Part shown: positions 41,225 to 50,120 of the stretch, piece after piece
Position numbering within the stretch: position 1 is the first letter of the stretch
Layout of the letters: every line of letters starts with the position of its first letter
Source: UBA5018 sp947463165
Lineage (GTDB): Bacteria > Cyanobacteriota > Cyanobacteriia > PCC-6307 > Cyanobiaceae
Reading direction: 5' to 3'
Length of the DNA: 64,000 nucleotides
Assembly (NCBI GenBank): GCA_943371245.1
Contig: CALRTY020000006.1
Span: 62,001 to 126,000, forward strand
Position numbers and translations under genes: made by a program
Notes under the pieces: model-generated
Databases searched by the model: none
What the model saw: the letters and a program-made list of their open reading frames with translations, nothing else
What the model was told of the DNA's origin: nothing

Positions 41225-41800
41225 AAATAACTTTTAATCATGGGCAATAGCTTGGCTGCAAAATACCTGGCCATGGGTAATAAGCCGACCTTGAACAATG
41301 CCTAGTCATGAATAATGCCCGGCTTGATTGGGCCTTGATTGGGCCTTTGTTGGGGCCTGATTGGGGCCTGATTGGGGCCTGATTGGGGCCTGATTGGGCC
41401 TTGGTTGCGACTTAACCGGGCCTTGAGCGAAACTTGATTTGATTGAAGCTTGACTTTTGATCGAGGCTTTACTTTTGATCAAGTTGATCGAGGCTTGGCT
41501 TGATCGGGGCTGGACTTGATTGAGGCTTTACTTTTGATCGGGTTGACCAAGGCTGGACTTGATCGGGGCTAGACCTGATGAGACTGGGCTGTTTAATCAC
41601 AAGTAAAGCCTAAGAATCCCACCTGCTCAAACGGCGACATCGCCCAGAAATGCTGCACTTATGAGCCTCAATCCGCCAGGTCCCATGCAGAGAAATAGGC
41701 GCAGCTAAACTTCCAGGTATTACAAGAGCAATCAAGCTGGGTTCCAATAGTTAGGCACCGGAAAAGATTGCCTATTCCGCTCGCCAGAGCAAGGGTCAAG
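41225..41800. other. Long intergenic region rich in repeats
   Basis: No gene is supported in these roughly 575 bases. They contain recurring CATGGGTAATA and CATGAATAATGCC strings (41238-41320), the 11-bp array at 41324-41400, then scattered TTGATCGGGGC/TTTACTTTTGATC repeats to about 41585. The last 200 bases look ordinary. Confidence 0.6.
41324..41400. repeat. 11-bp tandem repeat (TGATTGGGGCC), 7 units
   Basis: Seven units of TTGATTGGGCC or TGATTGGGGCC at 11-base spacing (one unit is 12). Three internal units are identical. Degenerate continuation (TTGGTTGCGAC, TTAACCGGGCC) extends to about 41440. Confidence 0.88.
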
Positions 41801-41873
41801 CCCGTTGCCGGCCCATCCCCTGGTCCCTGGTGCGGCCAAGATGCCTGGCGTAGTTGGGGCCTACTGGCAAGGC

Positions 41874-42893
41874 ATGGGCAATGAGCGCCGCAGCTGGATG
41901 CACGAGCCCGCTGGTCGCTCGGTGACCAGCAACCTCGATGCCCTGCTGCTGGAAAACGAAGCCCTGCGCCAGCAGGTGCGGCTGCTGCGGGAAGAACTGG
42001 CGCGCTGCCAGTTGCAGGAGCCCAAACAGGAGCGGGAGCCGGTGGCGCGGCCGGCCCCGGCCGGCGATGCCTTTCGCGGCCAGTCCTCCCGCGGCGAAAG
42101 GGTGCGCTCCTGGCGCTCCGGGGCGGAGGTGACCACCGGCGCCGCGCCGGGCCTCACCCCCCAACTGGCGCGTCAGTGGGCCGATGCCCTCAGCAACCAT
42201 CCCCGCTGGCGGGAGCTGCGGCTGGGCTCGCGCCTGGAGGGGGACCCGGCTGTCGGCGGCCGACTCGAACTAGGTCTCCAGGACCTGCTCGATCACCTGC
42301 GCGCCAACTCCCACGATCCAGCCCTGGAGCTGGAGGAGGCCCTCGATCGCCGCTCACCCGGCCTCGGCACGGAACTGCGCTGGGTGCTGGCCGGCCCCGC
42401 CAGCCGGGTGAAGGCGGCGGTGCGGGCGGCCTTCGCCCTGCATGGCCCCCGGGCCGCCGATCGGCTCAGCAGCAATCCGCAGACGGTGGTGGACGAACTG
42501 CTCGCCGCCATCGCCGAGCTGGAGGCCGCCGCCCGCCGCCAACACCAGGCGCGCTGGGACCAGGAAAACCACCGCCAACAGCAGGCCCAACGGGAGCAGC
42601 AAGCCCGCAGCCAACAACAGGCCGATCGAGAGCGGGAGACTCGCCGCCAGCAGGAGGCCTGGCGCCAGCGGGAAGCCCGGCGCCGGCAGGAGTCCCAGGG
42701 CAACGCCCGCCAGGCCGGGCCCGATCGGCAGCGGGCCGAGGCCCTGATCGTCCTGGAGCTCTCCCAGGGCGCCTCGCTGGCGGCGGTAAAGGCGGCCCAC
42801 CGGCGGCTGGTGAAGTGCCACCACCCCGACATGGGCGGCGACGCCGAAGCCTTCCGGCGGATCAACGCCGCCTACCAACTGCTGATCGCCTAA
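41874..42893 (+). CDS. J-domain protein
   Basis: This protein of about 339 residues ends in a J-domain: ALIVLELSQGASLAAVKAAHRRLVK, then HHPDMGG (HPD motif) and AFRRINAAYQLL. The middle contains a Q/R-rich coiled region (RQQEAWRQREARRRQ) and the N-terminus a Leu-zipper-like coil (LLLENEALRQQVRLLREEL). J-domains recruit and stimulate DnaK. The start is uncertain: ATG 41874, 41841 or 41898, or TTG 41805. Confidence 0.8.
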   Translation: MGNERRSWMHEPAGRSVTSNLDALLLENEALRQQVRLLREELARCQLQEPKQEREPVARPAPAGDAFRGQSSRGERVRSWRSGAEVTTGAAPGLTPQLARQWADALSNHPRWRELRLGSRLEGDPAVGGRLELGLQDLLDHLRANSHDPALELEEALDRRSPGLGTELRWVLAGPASRVKAAVRAAFALHGPRAADRLSSNPQTVVDELLAAIAELEAAARRQHQARWDQENHRQQQAQREQQARSQQQADRERETRRQQEAWRQREARRRQESQGNARQAGPDRQRAEALIVLELSQGASLAAVKAAHRRLVKCHHPDMGGDAEAFRRINAAYQLLIA

Positions 42894-43123
42894 CCCGATC
42901 GGGGGCGGGTCAATCCCAGGCGCCTGCCAACAGACATGCGGACACTTACCCCTGGTAAACCCTAGGCTTGGCCGGGCGATTTTACCGGCGACAGCTATGC
43001 AATGCTGGCGGGGTGATTATCTCCAGCTTTGGTTTGGGCCAAAATTTCCCGGCTGGCTGCCCATCGCTGGCAAGCCCCATACAGAAGAGGCGTGAGAGGG
43101 TAAATCAGCACTAATACTTGGAT

Positions 43124-44134
43124 TCAAATATAGCCAAAAGCGTGCAGAAATTCGCTGAAGCGGCTGTTCAGCTCCTCGATGGTGGCAGGTGCAAGTTTTT
43201 CAAGATGATCCCCCGGAACCACGCGCCGCACGAAGGCGGTTGGGCGTTCCTCGCTGGGGACCACATCGACTGCGGTAAGGATGCTCTCCAGCAGTGGCTG
43301 CGGTAGAGCGAGATTTAGGCGCTTGGCGAGATCGGTGATCCAGGGACGCTTTTCCAGCACCACATCCTCATACCGGTAGACGGTGAGCAGTGGATCGTCC
43401 TTGAGGCGCAGCAAAGGCTCCAGCTGCCGGGCATAGGAGCGGCTGCTCTGCAACGCGAAGGCATCCACGGTCTGCTCCCGTGCCGCTTCACGCCGACGCA
43501 GCAAGCCTTCCCTCACACCTCCATCCGCGGCGGTACTGGCAGGCGGCAGGGAATGGCTGAAGGCTACGGAGAAGTATTCACTCACCAAGGCATCGCGGGG
43601 GTCGCGCACCAGCAGGAGCTTGGGACGCCTCTGGAAAAACCCCAGCTCGGACAGAAAAGGTGGCAGTTGCCGAAAGCCCCCGTAGATCCAGCCGTCGCGG
43701 AACAGGGAGGCAAACTCAGGGCTGGTGCCGAGCTGCACGAAGTGGAAGTTCTGCTGGAACGACTGATCTGGCAAGCTCAGATAACCAGCTCCGTTGGCGG
43801 CACAGAGCCGCTGCACGATCGTATTGAAAAGCGAACTGCCGCACTTTTTCATGCCGAGCACGAAGACGGCCTGGTGTTTACCAGCAGGCTGCGCCGGGAA
43901 GGTGGGCCGAAACAGGCGTCCACCCTCCAGCTGCAGTTCTGCCGGCAGGGCTGAGTTCTTTAAAATCAATTGACCCGTAGCGCCCCTAAGCATAAGGATC
44001 GGTGAACGGAAATCCTGCTGCTCCTCGATAAGCTTGGTGAAGGTGGAGAGCATGCTCCGGCAAACCTGCCGCACTCTTTCAGGAGGGAAATCTGTACTTT
44101 TCGCAACCGCTGCCACTAGCTCGGGGAGGTTCAT
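43124..44134 (-). CDS. Sulfotransferase-family protein
   Basis: This 336-residue protein has the PAPS 5'-phosphosulfate loop in VLGMKKCGSSLFN and the 3'-phosphate motif LLVRDPRDALVSEYF, as in P-loop sulfotransferases. The C-terminal part (DDPLLTVYRYEDVV, PGDHLEKL) fits the family. The acceptor is unknown, perhaps a cell-surface glycan. ATG 44134 is preferred; an upstream ATG at 44173 is possible. Confidence 0.82.
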   Translation of the reverse strand: MNLPELVAAVAKSTDFPPERVRQVCRSMLSTFTKLIEEQQDFRSPILMLRGATGQLILKNSALPAELQLEGGRLFRPTFPAQPAGKHQAVFVLGMKKCGSSLFNTIVQRLCAANGAGYLSLPDQSFQQNFHFVQLGTSPEFASLFRDGWIYGGFRQLPPFLSELGFFQRRPKLLLVRDPRDALVSEYFSVAFSHSLPPASTAADGGVREGLLRRREAAREQTVDAFALQSSRSYARQLEPLLRLKDDPLLTVYRYEDVVLEKRPWITDLAKRLNLALPQPLLESILTAVDVVPSEERPTAFVRRVVPGDHLEKLAPATIEELNSRFSEFLHAFGYI

Positions 44135-44363
44135 TGCTTGATGCTCTTGACGCCGCAGAAGGGGCTGATTCAAAGTTTTAAATCGGGCTCAGGCTTGGCT
44201 GGCGCCGCGCCATCGGCTACGAGTTATCGCGTAGCGCGGATCGACTTAAGGCCTCCATCTTAGCCCATGCCTACAGGAAAGACCAGGGCAGCCATGGCAC
44301 AAGTTAAATCAGCCCTGCCAACCGAGGAGGGCCATAAGCCAGATCGCCCCCTTCCAGATGGTT

Positions 44364-44382
44364 CACTATCGTGATCATAGTG
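44364..44382. promoter_or_regulatory. Palindromic putative VapB-type operator
   Basis: A perfect 6-base inverted repeat CACTAT/ATAGTG with 7-base spacer lies 8 bases upstream of ATG 44391. VapB-type antitoxins commonly bind such repeats to autorepress, so this could be the operator. The assignment is by position. Confidence 0.5.
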
Positions 44383-44390
44383 ATTTACCC

Positions 44391-44690
44391 ATGGAAGTAA
44401 CAACCATATCCCCTCAGTATCAAGTGGTCATCCCGAAGCGAGTGCGGGAGCAGTTCGGGCTAAGCCCTGGGCTCCAGTTGCGGGTGATCGCCGCCATGCA
44501 AAACGCTTTAGTGGTGGATCTTGATGCGCGACTGGCTTTGGCTGCCGCGCAACTCGCCCAAACCCTGCGGCTGCCCATGGCCGCCAGCATCATCCTGGCC
44601 ACTGCGAGATTGCATCAAGCCAGGCTCTACACCATGGACGCTGACTTTCAAGGACTCAGCGATGTGGAGCTGATTCCTAAGCAGGCGTGA
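44391..44690 (+). pseudogene. VapB antitoxin fused to VapC toxin C-terminus
   Basis: The 99-residue frame starts as an AbrB-fold VapB antitoxin (MEVTTISPQYQVVIPKRVRE) and from about residue 52 reads like the end of a PIN-domain toxin (AQLAQTLRLPMAASIILATA, LYTMDADFQGL). The toxin's first part, including its first Asp, is missing. An in-frame deletion joining the two genes is the simplest explanation. It has lost most of the PIN catalytic site, so it is probably an inactive toxin though it may still bind the operator. Confidence 0.72.
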
Positions 44691-44724
44691 GGGTGCTTAG
44701 AAGTGGTTTGAACGCACAACCCCA

Positions 44725-44777
44725 CCCAAACCTTCGCGCCGCCGGACTTCACCAACCTGGTGTCACTAGCGATTGAG
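44725..44777 (+). repeat. Duplicated fragment of fascin-like gene 3' end
   Basis: About 50 bases (CCCAAACCTTCGCGCCGCC and onward) match 46327-46379 near the end of the fascin-like repeat gene with about four differences. The fragment is out of its coding context and followed by unrelated sequence, indicating a local duplication or rearrangement. Confidence 0.82.
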
Positions 44778-44868
44778 CAAACCGGGCGCCTGCAGGCCTC
44801 CCTCCCTCTCCTGCAGCGCTCTGCTCGGATTCCCCACCTAGGCTGCGCCCCTGTCGCCGGCGGTTCGA

Positions 44869-45453
44869 TTGTTGTTCATGAAATCACCGGGGGCGGTGCA
44901 GGACCCTGGCGCCCCGATTGAGCTGCCCACCGCCCTGGCCAGCCACCAGGTGGACTACGAGGCCGAACTGGCGGTGGTGATCGGTCGGCGCTGCAAGAAC
45001 GTGGCTGTGGAGGAGGCGCTGACAGCGGTGCTCGGCTATAGCTGCGCCAATGATGTGAGCGCCCGCGACTGGCAGAAGCGCCCTGAACTGGGCGGCGGCC
45101 AATGGTGCCGCGGCAAAAGCTTCGACACCTTCGCACCGCTCGGCCCGGTGCTGGTGAGCCCCGCCGAGCTCCCCGATCCCAACGCCCTGGCGATCGGCAC
45201 CGAGCTCAATGGCGAGCGGGTGCAAGACGGCCACACCAGCGACATGATCTTCTCGGTGGCCGAGATCATCGCCTTCCTCAGCGGCAGCACCACCCTGCTG
45301 CCCGGCACCGTGATCCTCACCGGCACCCCCCATGGCGTGGGCATGGCGGCCGATCCTCCCCGCTGGCTCCAGGCCGGTGACCTGGTGAGCGTAACGATTG
45401 AGGGCATCGGCAAGCTCACCAACCCAATAATTGAAGAAGGGAGCGGCAGCTGA
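44869..45453 (+). pseudogene. FAH-family hydrolase, 5'-truncated
   Basis: The 194-codon frame contains the FAH fold with metal ligands in YEAELAVVIG and GYSCANDVSARDWQ, then DMIFSVAEIIAFLS, TGTPHGVG and GDLVSVTIEGIG. The usual N-terminal 40-70 residues with the GxNY-xxH catalytic segment are missing. The frame begins near LLFMKSPGAV, in the middle of the domain, with TTG at 44869 or ATG 44878 as the only starts. It is either a 5' deletion or, less likely, a short functional variant. Confidence 0.65.
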
Positions 45454-45674
45454 AGCGGAAGCACCGACCTGCAATGCAACCCACCCAGGGGCGAGCCCTA
45501 GGCCTGGCTGGTCGATTTTATTGTCATGCAGATGACATTGAGATGACGACAAGTTGACTCAAATCTGTCTTCCATACGCTTGACCAGAAACAACGACTGA
45601 TCGAAATTAACTTAGGCAGCCGATCCAGGATTCCAGATCTGGCTAGCCCACGCCATCTTACACAAATCATCAAA

Positions 45675-46421
45675 ATGTCAACGACGACGATTGTCAATGG
45701 CGCCCTAGACCCCAGCGCGGCAGCCGCCGCTCCGACGCTCAACCCTGCCCTGCTGATTGCCCTAAGGCAATCCAGCAAGATCAGCCTGAAGTCTTGGAAG
45801 GGAGATTATCTGCATCGTCCCGACACATCCCAGGGCGTAACCACCTGGAATACGGGCATAGGCAACGAATGGATTGTTGAGTTGATCGATGGCAACAAGA
45901 TCAGGCTGAAGTCCTGGAAGGGAGATTATCTGCATCGTCCTGACACATCCCAGGGCGTGACCACCTGGAATACGGGCATAGGCAACGAATGGATTGTTGA
46001 GCCTGTGTTTACAACCGTTACCTTTAATCAAAATTTCCCCGCCAACCCATCGATCAAAGCCCCCTATACAGAAGCGGGCTTGACCTTCACCAACACCTGC
46101 GACAATCGTTGGTCCAGCCGAGTGATCAACAACTTCGTCGCCACCTATTGCAGTCCCAGCAAGCTGAGCGTAACCCCGGTCCAGGGCAAGATCTTCACAT
46201 TCAAATCACTGCAAGTATGCAACATTAATTCAGCCATACCCGCCCAGAATACGGTGTTCACGGGAACCCGCGGCGATGGCACCACGGTGAAGGCCAGCTT
46301 CTCCACCCCCGCCAATAACACCGCCCCCCAAACCTTCGCGCCGCCAGACTTCACCAACCTGGTGTCACTAACGATTGATCTGGGCTTCGTGGGCTTCGAC
46401 AACCTGGTCTTCTTGAACTGA
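45675..46421 (+). CDS. Protein with two fascin-like repeats
   Basis: This 248-residue protein has two nearly identical 40-residue repeats (about residues 35-75 and 75-115): SLKSWKGDYLHRPDTSQGV, TTWNTGIGNEWIVE. They resemble fascin/beta-trefoil repeats. The remainder is beta-rich (CDNRWSSRVINNFV, TFKSLQVCNINS, FVGFDNLVFLN) and unrecognised. No signal peptide is evident. A carbohydrate-binding or structural role is inferred. Confidence 0.7.
   Translation: MSTTTIVNGALDPSAAAAAPTLNPALLIALRQSSKISLKSWKGDYLHRPDTSQGVTTWNTGIGNEWIVELIDGNKIRLKSWKGDYLHRPDTSQGVTTWNTGIGNEWIVEPVFTTVTFNQNFPANPSIKAPYTEAGLTFTNTCDNRWSSRVINNFVATYCSPSKLSVTPVQGKIFTFKSLQVCNINSAIPAQNTVFTGTRGDGTTVKASFSTPANNTAPQTFAPPDFTNLVSLTIDLGFVGFDNLVFLN
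45777..46011 (+). repeat. 120-bp tandem duplication in fascin-like gene
   Basis: Two copies (45777-45891 and 45897-46011) are spaced by 120 bases with only about five differences. The near identity indicates recent duplication or ongoing gene conversion. Confidence 0.9.
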
Positions 46422-46555
46422 TCGGGGTGGGCGAGGGGCGGGGGCAGTGGGCGGGATGGGGCAACAGCTCCACGGCGCTGGCGGAACCCCACCAGCTCTC
46501 ATAGCAACTGGACCTCTAAAGAGGGTCACGTGAGCGCCGGGCTGGAGAGCTCCGA

Positions 46556-48145
46556 TCAGCCCGGCACAAAACTGCCGTGCAGGCCGTAGGGGATGGCCAG
46601 CGGCAGTTCCACCACCGCCAGCTCTGCCATGGAGGCGGCGTCGAGGATCACCAGGTCGCTGGCGCCGCGGGCGCCATTCCAGATCAGGGTGAGCACCCAG
46701 CCTTCGTCTTCCGCCGGTTCAAGGCCGCCGGCTGGGGCTGGCCTGGGCACCATCACCGGCTCGCTCACGAAGCCGCGGGGCGCGGCACTCCAAACTCGCC
46801 GTTCGCCGCTGATCAGATCCAGCTTCTTGATCGCCTGCAGCGGATCGTTGCCGGTTTCCCGCTCCGCCACCGCCATCCAGCCGTAGCGAGAGCTGAGGCC
46901 CTGGCGGCGCGGATTCACCATGGCGAACTCACAGCAGCGCTCACTGAGGCGCTCGGTTTTCACCGAGTTGCTGCTGAGGTCGATGGTGCAGCGCTCCAGC
47001 AGCCCTTCAGGGATCAGGTCGAAATCGATCGTGCGGAAGTCGGTATCGGGACCAATCGAGGGGAATTCGGCGTAGTAAATGCTCTCGATCACCAGGGAAC
47101 CGCTGGGCTGGGAGGCTGAACTTTCGCCAGCTGGGCTATCGCCCGTTTCCCAGGCATTGAGGTGGTGAAACACAAAACCCTCGGGGGCCGGCACGATCCG
47201 CGGCGGCTGGCCCGCATAGGCGCCTGAATCGCGGGGGATCAGCCAGAACTGGGCCTGGCCGCCGGGCTTGGAGGCCAGGCACTGGGCCGCCCCCTTCTGG
47301 CCCAGCAGGTAGGGCAGGGGGTTGAAGGCGATGGCGTTCTGCAGGAACACCGCCCAGTTGGGGGTGATGGCGAAGTCGTGCAGGAAGGCGAAGCCGGTGA
47401 AGCTGTCGCTGCGCTCGCTGAGCAGGGTGCCGGCCGGCTCCCCCGCCGGCCCCTCGCCGCTGGCGAACTCCAGCAGCCGGATCGTGCTGCGGGGCCCCGT
47501 CTTGACGCCGAATGTCACCATCCTTTCGCCGCCGTGGTGGCCGGGATCAAAGCGGGGGTGGGCGCTGAAGGCCTCGCCGGGCTTGAGCACCCCCTCCAGC
47601 AGGCTCAGACCCCGGGTTTCGAGGCTTTCGGGGTCGAGGGCGTGGGGGGAACTGGCCTCCCAGAGGGCCAGCAACTGGTCGCCGAGGCGCACCACATGGG
47701 TGTTGGCGACGTTTTTGAGGCGCAGATCGAAGATGTTGGCCAGCGGCCCGCCGGGCTTCTGGGTACCAAAAACACCGCGGTACAAGATGCGACCGGCCGC
47801 CTCCTCCGCCTGCCAGCCCTCGGTGCGCACATAGCGGTTGGTGAAGCTGAGTTCGCCGGCCTCGAAGCGCAGGGCGGCAATCATGCCGTCGCCGTCAAAG
47901 GGATGATGCACCGATTGGCCGCCCCGCTCCAGCCGGCCCGGGCCGTTGCGATAGAGGGTGCCCTTGAGCTCAGCCGGAATGCTGCCGCGGGCCGCCTTTA
48001 GGGGCACGGCGGTGAGTTCGCTGTCCACATTGCCAAAGGCGCTGGCCCAGTCGGCCCGGTCGTAACCCCTGGGGGTGGAGCTGGCTGTGGAGCTGACTGT
48101 GGAGCTGGCACTGGCCGCCGTCGCGGAGGTGGGGGCAACGGACAT
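46556..48145 (-). CDS. Carotenoid cleavage oxygenase
   Basis: This 529-residue protein belongs to the RPE65/carotenoid oxygenase family. Iron-binding His regions are visible: RFDPGHHGGERMVTF, FLHDFAITPNW, FHHLNAWE and the last HGSFVPG. NGPGRLERG and HHPFDGDGM are further family marks. It cleaves carotenoids or apocarotenoids at a double bond. ATG 48145 (MSVAPTSAT) is chosen; a longer frame extends to 48682 over the antisense of the neighbouring gene and is rejected. Confidence 0.9.
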   Translation of the reverse strand: MSVAPTSATAASASSTVSSTASSTPRGYDRADWASAFGNVDSELTAVPLKAARGSIPAELKGTLYRNGPGRLERGGQSVHHPFDGDGMIAALRFEAGELSFTNRYVRTEGWQAEEAAGRILYRGVFGTQKPGGPLANIFDLRLKNVANTHVVRLGDQLLALWEASSPHALDPESLETRGLSLLEGVLKPGEAFSAHPRFDPGHHGGERMVTFGVKTGPRSTIRLLEFASGEGPAGEPAGTLLSERSDSFTGFAFLHDFAITPNWAVFLQNAIAFNPLPYLLGQKGAAQCLASKPGGQAQFWLIPRDSGAYAGQPPRIVPAPEGFVFHHLNAWETGDSPAGESSASQPSGSLVIESIYYAEFPSIGPDTDFRTIDFDLIPEGLLERCTIDLSSNSVKTERLSERCCEFAMVNPRRQGLSSRYGWMAVAERETGNDPLQAIKKLDLISGERRVWSAAPRGFVSEPVMVPRPAPAGGLEPAEDEGWVLTLIWNGARGASDLVILDAASMAELAVVELPLAIPYGLHGSFVPG

Positions 48146-48330
48146 GGCGGGGCTGTGAGCACTACAGCCCATCATCAGGTAACGGAGTGTTAAGTGGCGC
48201 GATTGGGAGCGTCGGGAAGTGCTGGGCGGAGCTGCGGATGAATCGGGCGAGCCCCAAAAACATGGCGGGGCTTTGGCTGGGCAGCGCCAACCGCTGCGCT
48301 TTTGCTGGTGACCAGCCCCAGTGGCCCGCA

Positions 48331-49440
48331 TCAACCCGCCTCGATCTGCTGGCCAATCCAGGCGGCGCTGGCCGGTGCCAGCAGCACGCCATTGCGGTGG
48401 TGGCCGCAGGCCAGCAGCAAACCCGGCTCCGGTTGCTCCAGCAGGGGCGCCGGCCGGCCCAGCGGTTGACAGCGCAGCCCCTGCCACTGGCGCACCACCT
48501 GGGCCTGCCGCAGCCAGGCGGGCGCATCGCCCCCCAGCTGGCGCAGATCCGCCAGGGCGGTGGCATCGGCGCTCATTCCCGGCTCCAGCGTCGCCCCCAA
48601 CCACAGCCTTCGCCCCCCCGGCAGGTCGGGGCGGGGCACCAGGTTGAGACCGCGCCAAACCACCGCCCCGGGCCAGTTCCACCGGGGCGCCTCGGCCAGT
48701 TCCAGCTCCAGCGCCTGACCCAACACCGGCTGCAGCGCCAATGGCGGCTCCAGGGCCAGCGGCGGCTGCAGGCCCGCCAGCGGCGCCCCACTGCCCAGGC
48801 CCGCGGCCAGCACCAGCCAGGAGGTCTGCAGACTGCCACCAGCGGCCAGATGCAGGCGCCAGCGGCTGCCGCGCTCCAGGGCCAGCAACGAATCGGCGAT
48901 GGCCACCAGTCCCGCCTGGCGCGCCTCCGCCAACAGGGCCGCCATCACGGCGCCCGGATCAATTTGACCGTCTTGCGGGGAAAGCAAACCCCCCAAGGGG
49001 GCACCGGGCAGGGCGGGCTGCAGGCCGGCCAGCCGCTCGGGGCCCCAGGGGGCCAACTCGATGCCCAGCCGAGCTTTATCGGCGGCCAAGCGCTGCTGGC
49101 GCTCCAGGTCTGCCCCGTTGGCCGCCAGCAGCAGCAGCCCCTGGCGGCAGGGGAGCGGATGGCCCCGCCGGCCCAGCTCCACCAGCCAGGAACGCCACAG
49201 GGCCAGGCTCTGCTGGCGCAGCCTCCAGGCTCGACCGCTGCTGCGGTGGAACACCTGGGCCATCAGTAGCCCCAGGGCGGCGGCGCTGCCACTGGTGGGC
49301 TGGGGGCTGCCCGCCAGGGCTGGGTCCAAAAGGGTGACCCGATGGCCCTGGCGGCTGAGCAGCCAGGCGGTCGCCAGGCCCACAATCCCGGCGCCCACCA
49401 CCACCACGCCCTGGGGGCGGGTGGTGGCCAGCGGCATCAA
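48331..49440 (-). CDS. DAO-family FAD-dependent amine/glycine oxidase
   Basis: This 369-residue flavoprotein starts with the FAD-binding VVVVGAGIVGLATAWLLS and ends with LLLACGHHRNGVLLAP, as in D-amino acid/glycine oxidases (ThiO-like). SGSAAALGLL is the second contact region. It may supply the glycine imine for thiamin synthesis or act on other amines. Its ATG overlaps the psbQ stop by 4 bases, an unexpected pairing. Confidence 0.82.
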   Translation of the reverse strand: MMPLATTRPQGVVVVGAGIVGLATAWLLSRQGHRVTLLDPALAGSPQPTSGSAAALGLLMAQVFHRSSGRAWRLRQQSLALWRSWLVELGRRGHPLPCRQGLLLLAANGADLERQQRLAADKARLGIELAPWGPERLAGLQPALPGAPLGGLLSPQDGQIDPGAVMAALLAEARQAGLVAIADSLLALERGSRWRLHLAAGGSLQTSWLVLAAGLGSGAPLAGLQPPLALEPPLALQPVLGQALELELAEAPRWNWPGAVVWRGLNLVPRPDLPGGRRLWLGATLEPGMSADATALADLRQLGGDAPAWLRQAQVVRQWQGLRCQPLGRPAPLLEQPEPGLLLACGHHRNGVLLAPASAAWIGQQIEAG

Positions 49441-49946
49441 GCCTGCTTGAGGTCTAGCTGCACCTGGGCCGGCAGGATCTGGGCATAGCGGCCAAAACCG
49501 CTGGCCACGCCGATATAGGCCTTGCGCAGCTTGTCGCCGTCCTGGAGGCGGGCGGCCTCATCGAGCTGGGCCAGAGCGGTCTTCAGCTGATCGGCCAACT
49601 GGAGGGCCTCCGGGCGATCAGCAGGCAGCAGCAGCTTGTTTATGTAAAGCATCTGGCGACCCACCTCATGCATCGGGCCGTGGATCAGGTTGCGGGTGAA
49701 CACCCAGTTGCGCTCGTTGACCAGCTGGGCCAGCTCGGGCAGCCGATCCCGGGCGGCCAGGAAGCCCTCGGCCTGGCGCTCGATGGCGGCCACGGCCTCG
49801 GAGCTGAGGCTGGGGGGCAGGCTGCCCTTGCCACCATCACAGGCGGCCAGGCCAAAACAGAGCACCACCGCCAGGCACAAACCCGCCAACCTCTGCAGTT
49901 GTCGGGCCAGGGCGGCGGGTACAACGGAGCTCAGTGCGGACAGCAT
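49437..49946 (-). CDS. psbQ: Photosystem II lipoprotein PsbQ (CyanoQ)
   Basis: This 169-residue protein has a signal peptide ending in a lipobox FGLAAC (Cys36), so it is lipidated and anchored on the lumenal side of thylakoids. The four-helix body includes RNWVFTRNLIHGPMHEVG and MLYINKLLL, features of cyanobacterial PsbQ that stabilise the oxygen-evolving complex. The start ATG 49946 is preceded by a pyrimidine-rich CCCCTAT repeat instead of a Shine-Dalgarno sequence. Confidence 0.92.
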   Translation of the reverse strand: MLSALSSVVPAALARQLQRLAGLCLAVVLCFGLAACDGGKGSLPPSLSSEAVAAIERQAEGFLAARDRLPELAQLVNERNWVFTRNLIHGPMHEVGRQMLYINKLLLPADRPEALQLADQLKTALAQLDEAARLQDGDKLRKAYIGVASGFGRYAQILPAQVQLDLKQA

Positions 49947-49974
49947 GGGGATAGGGGATAGGGGAGAGGGGATT
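49947..49974 (+). repeat. 7-bp GGGGATA array, G-quadruplex motif
   Basis: Four units of seven (GGGGATA, GGGGATA, GGGGAGA, GGGGATT) give four runs of four G with three-base loops, a textbook G-quadruplex motif on the plus strand, directly upstream of the psbQ start on the minus strand. Confidence 0.9.
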
Positions 49975-49981
49975 CAGGAGA

Positions 49982-50022
49982 GCCCCCATCAGCGCGGCGA
50001 CTTTACCCGCGCTGATGGGGGC
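49982..50022. promoter_or_regulatory. Very stable 16-bp hairpin upstream of psbQ
   Basis: Arms GCCCCCATCAGCGCGG and its exact complement are separated by nine bases (CGACTTTAC). It lies 36 bases from the psbQ start, likely in its leader, or ahead of purU on the other strand. No T-tract makes it a typical terminator. Confidence 0.65.
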
Positions 50023-50120
50023 AGATGCCCTGCTACTGCAAGTTTCGCCAACTCGGTTACGGCAGGTTGTTGCTGCAGCCTGTTTCCGTTGATCAGTGGC
50101 GGCAAGCGGTTTCATCCATC

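Noticed and set aside
41324..41440. Possible CRISPR array
   Set aside because: Units of 11 bases without unique spacers are simple tandem repeats.
46556..48682. N-terminal extension of the carotenoid oxygenase to 708 residues
   Set aside because: The extra part has no family similarity and lies antisense to the DAO gene end; the family start fits ATG 48145.
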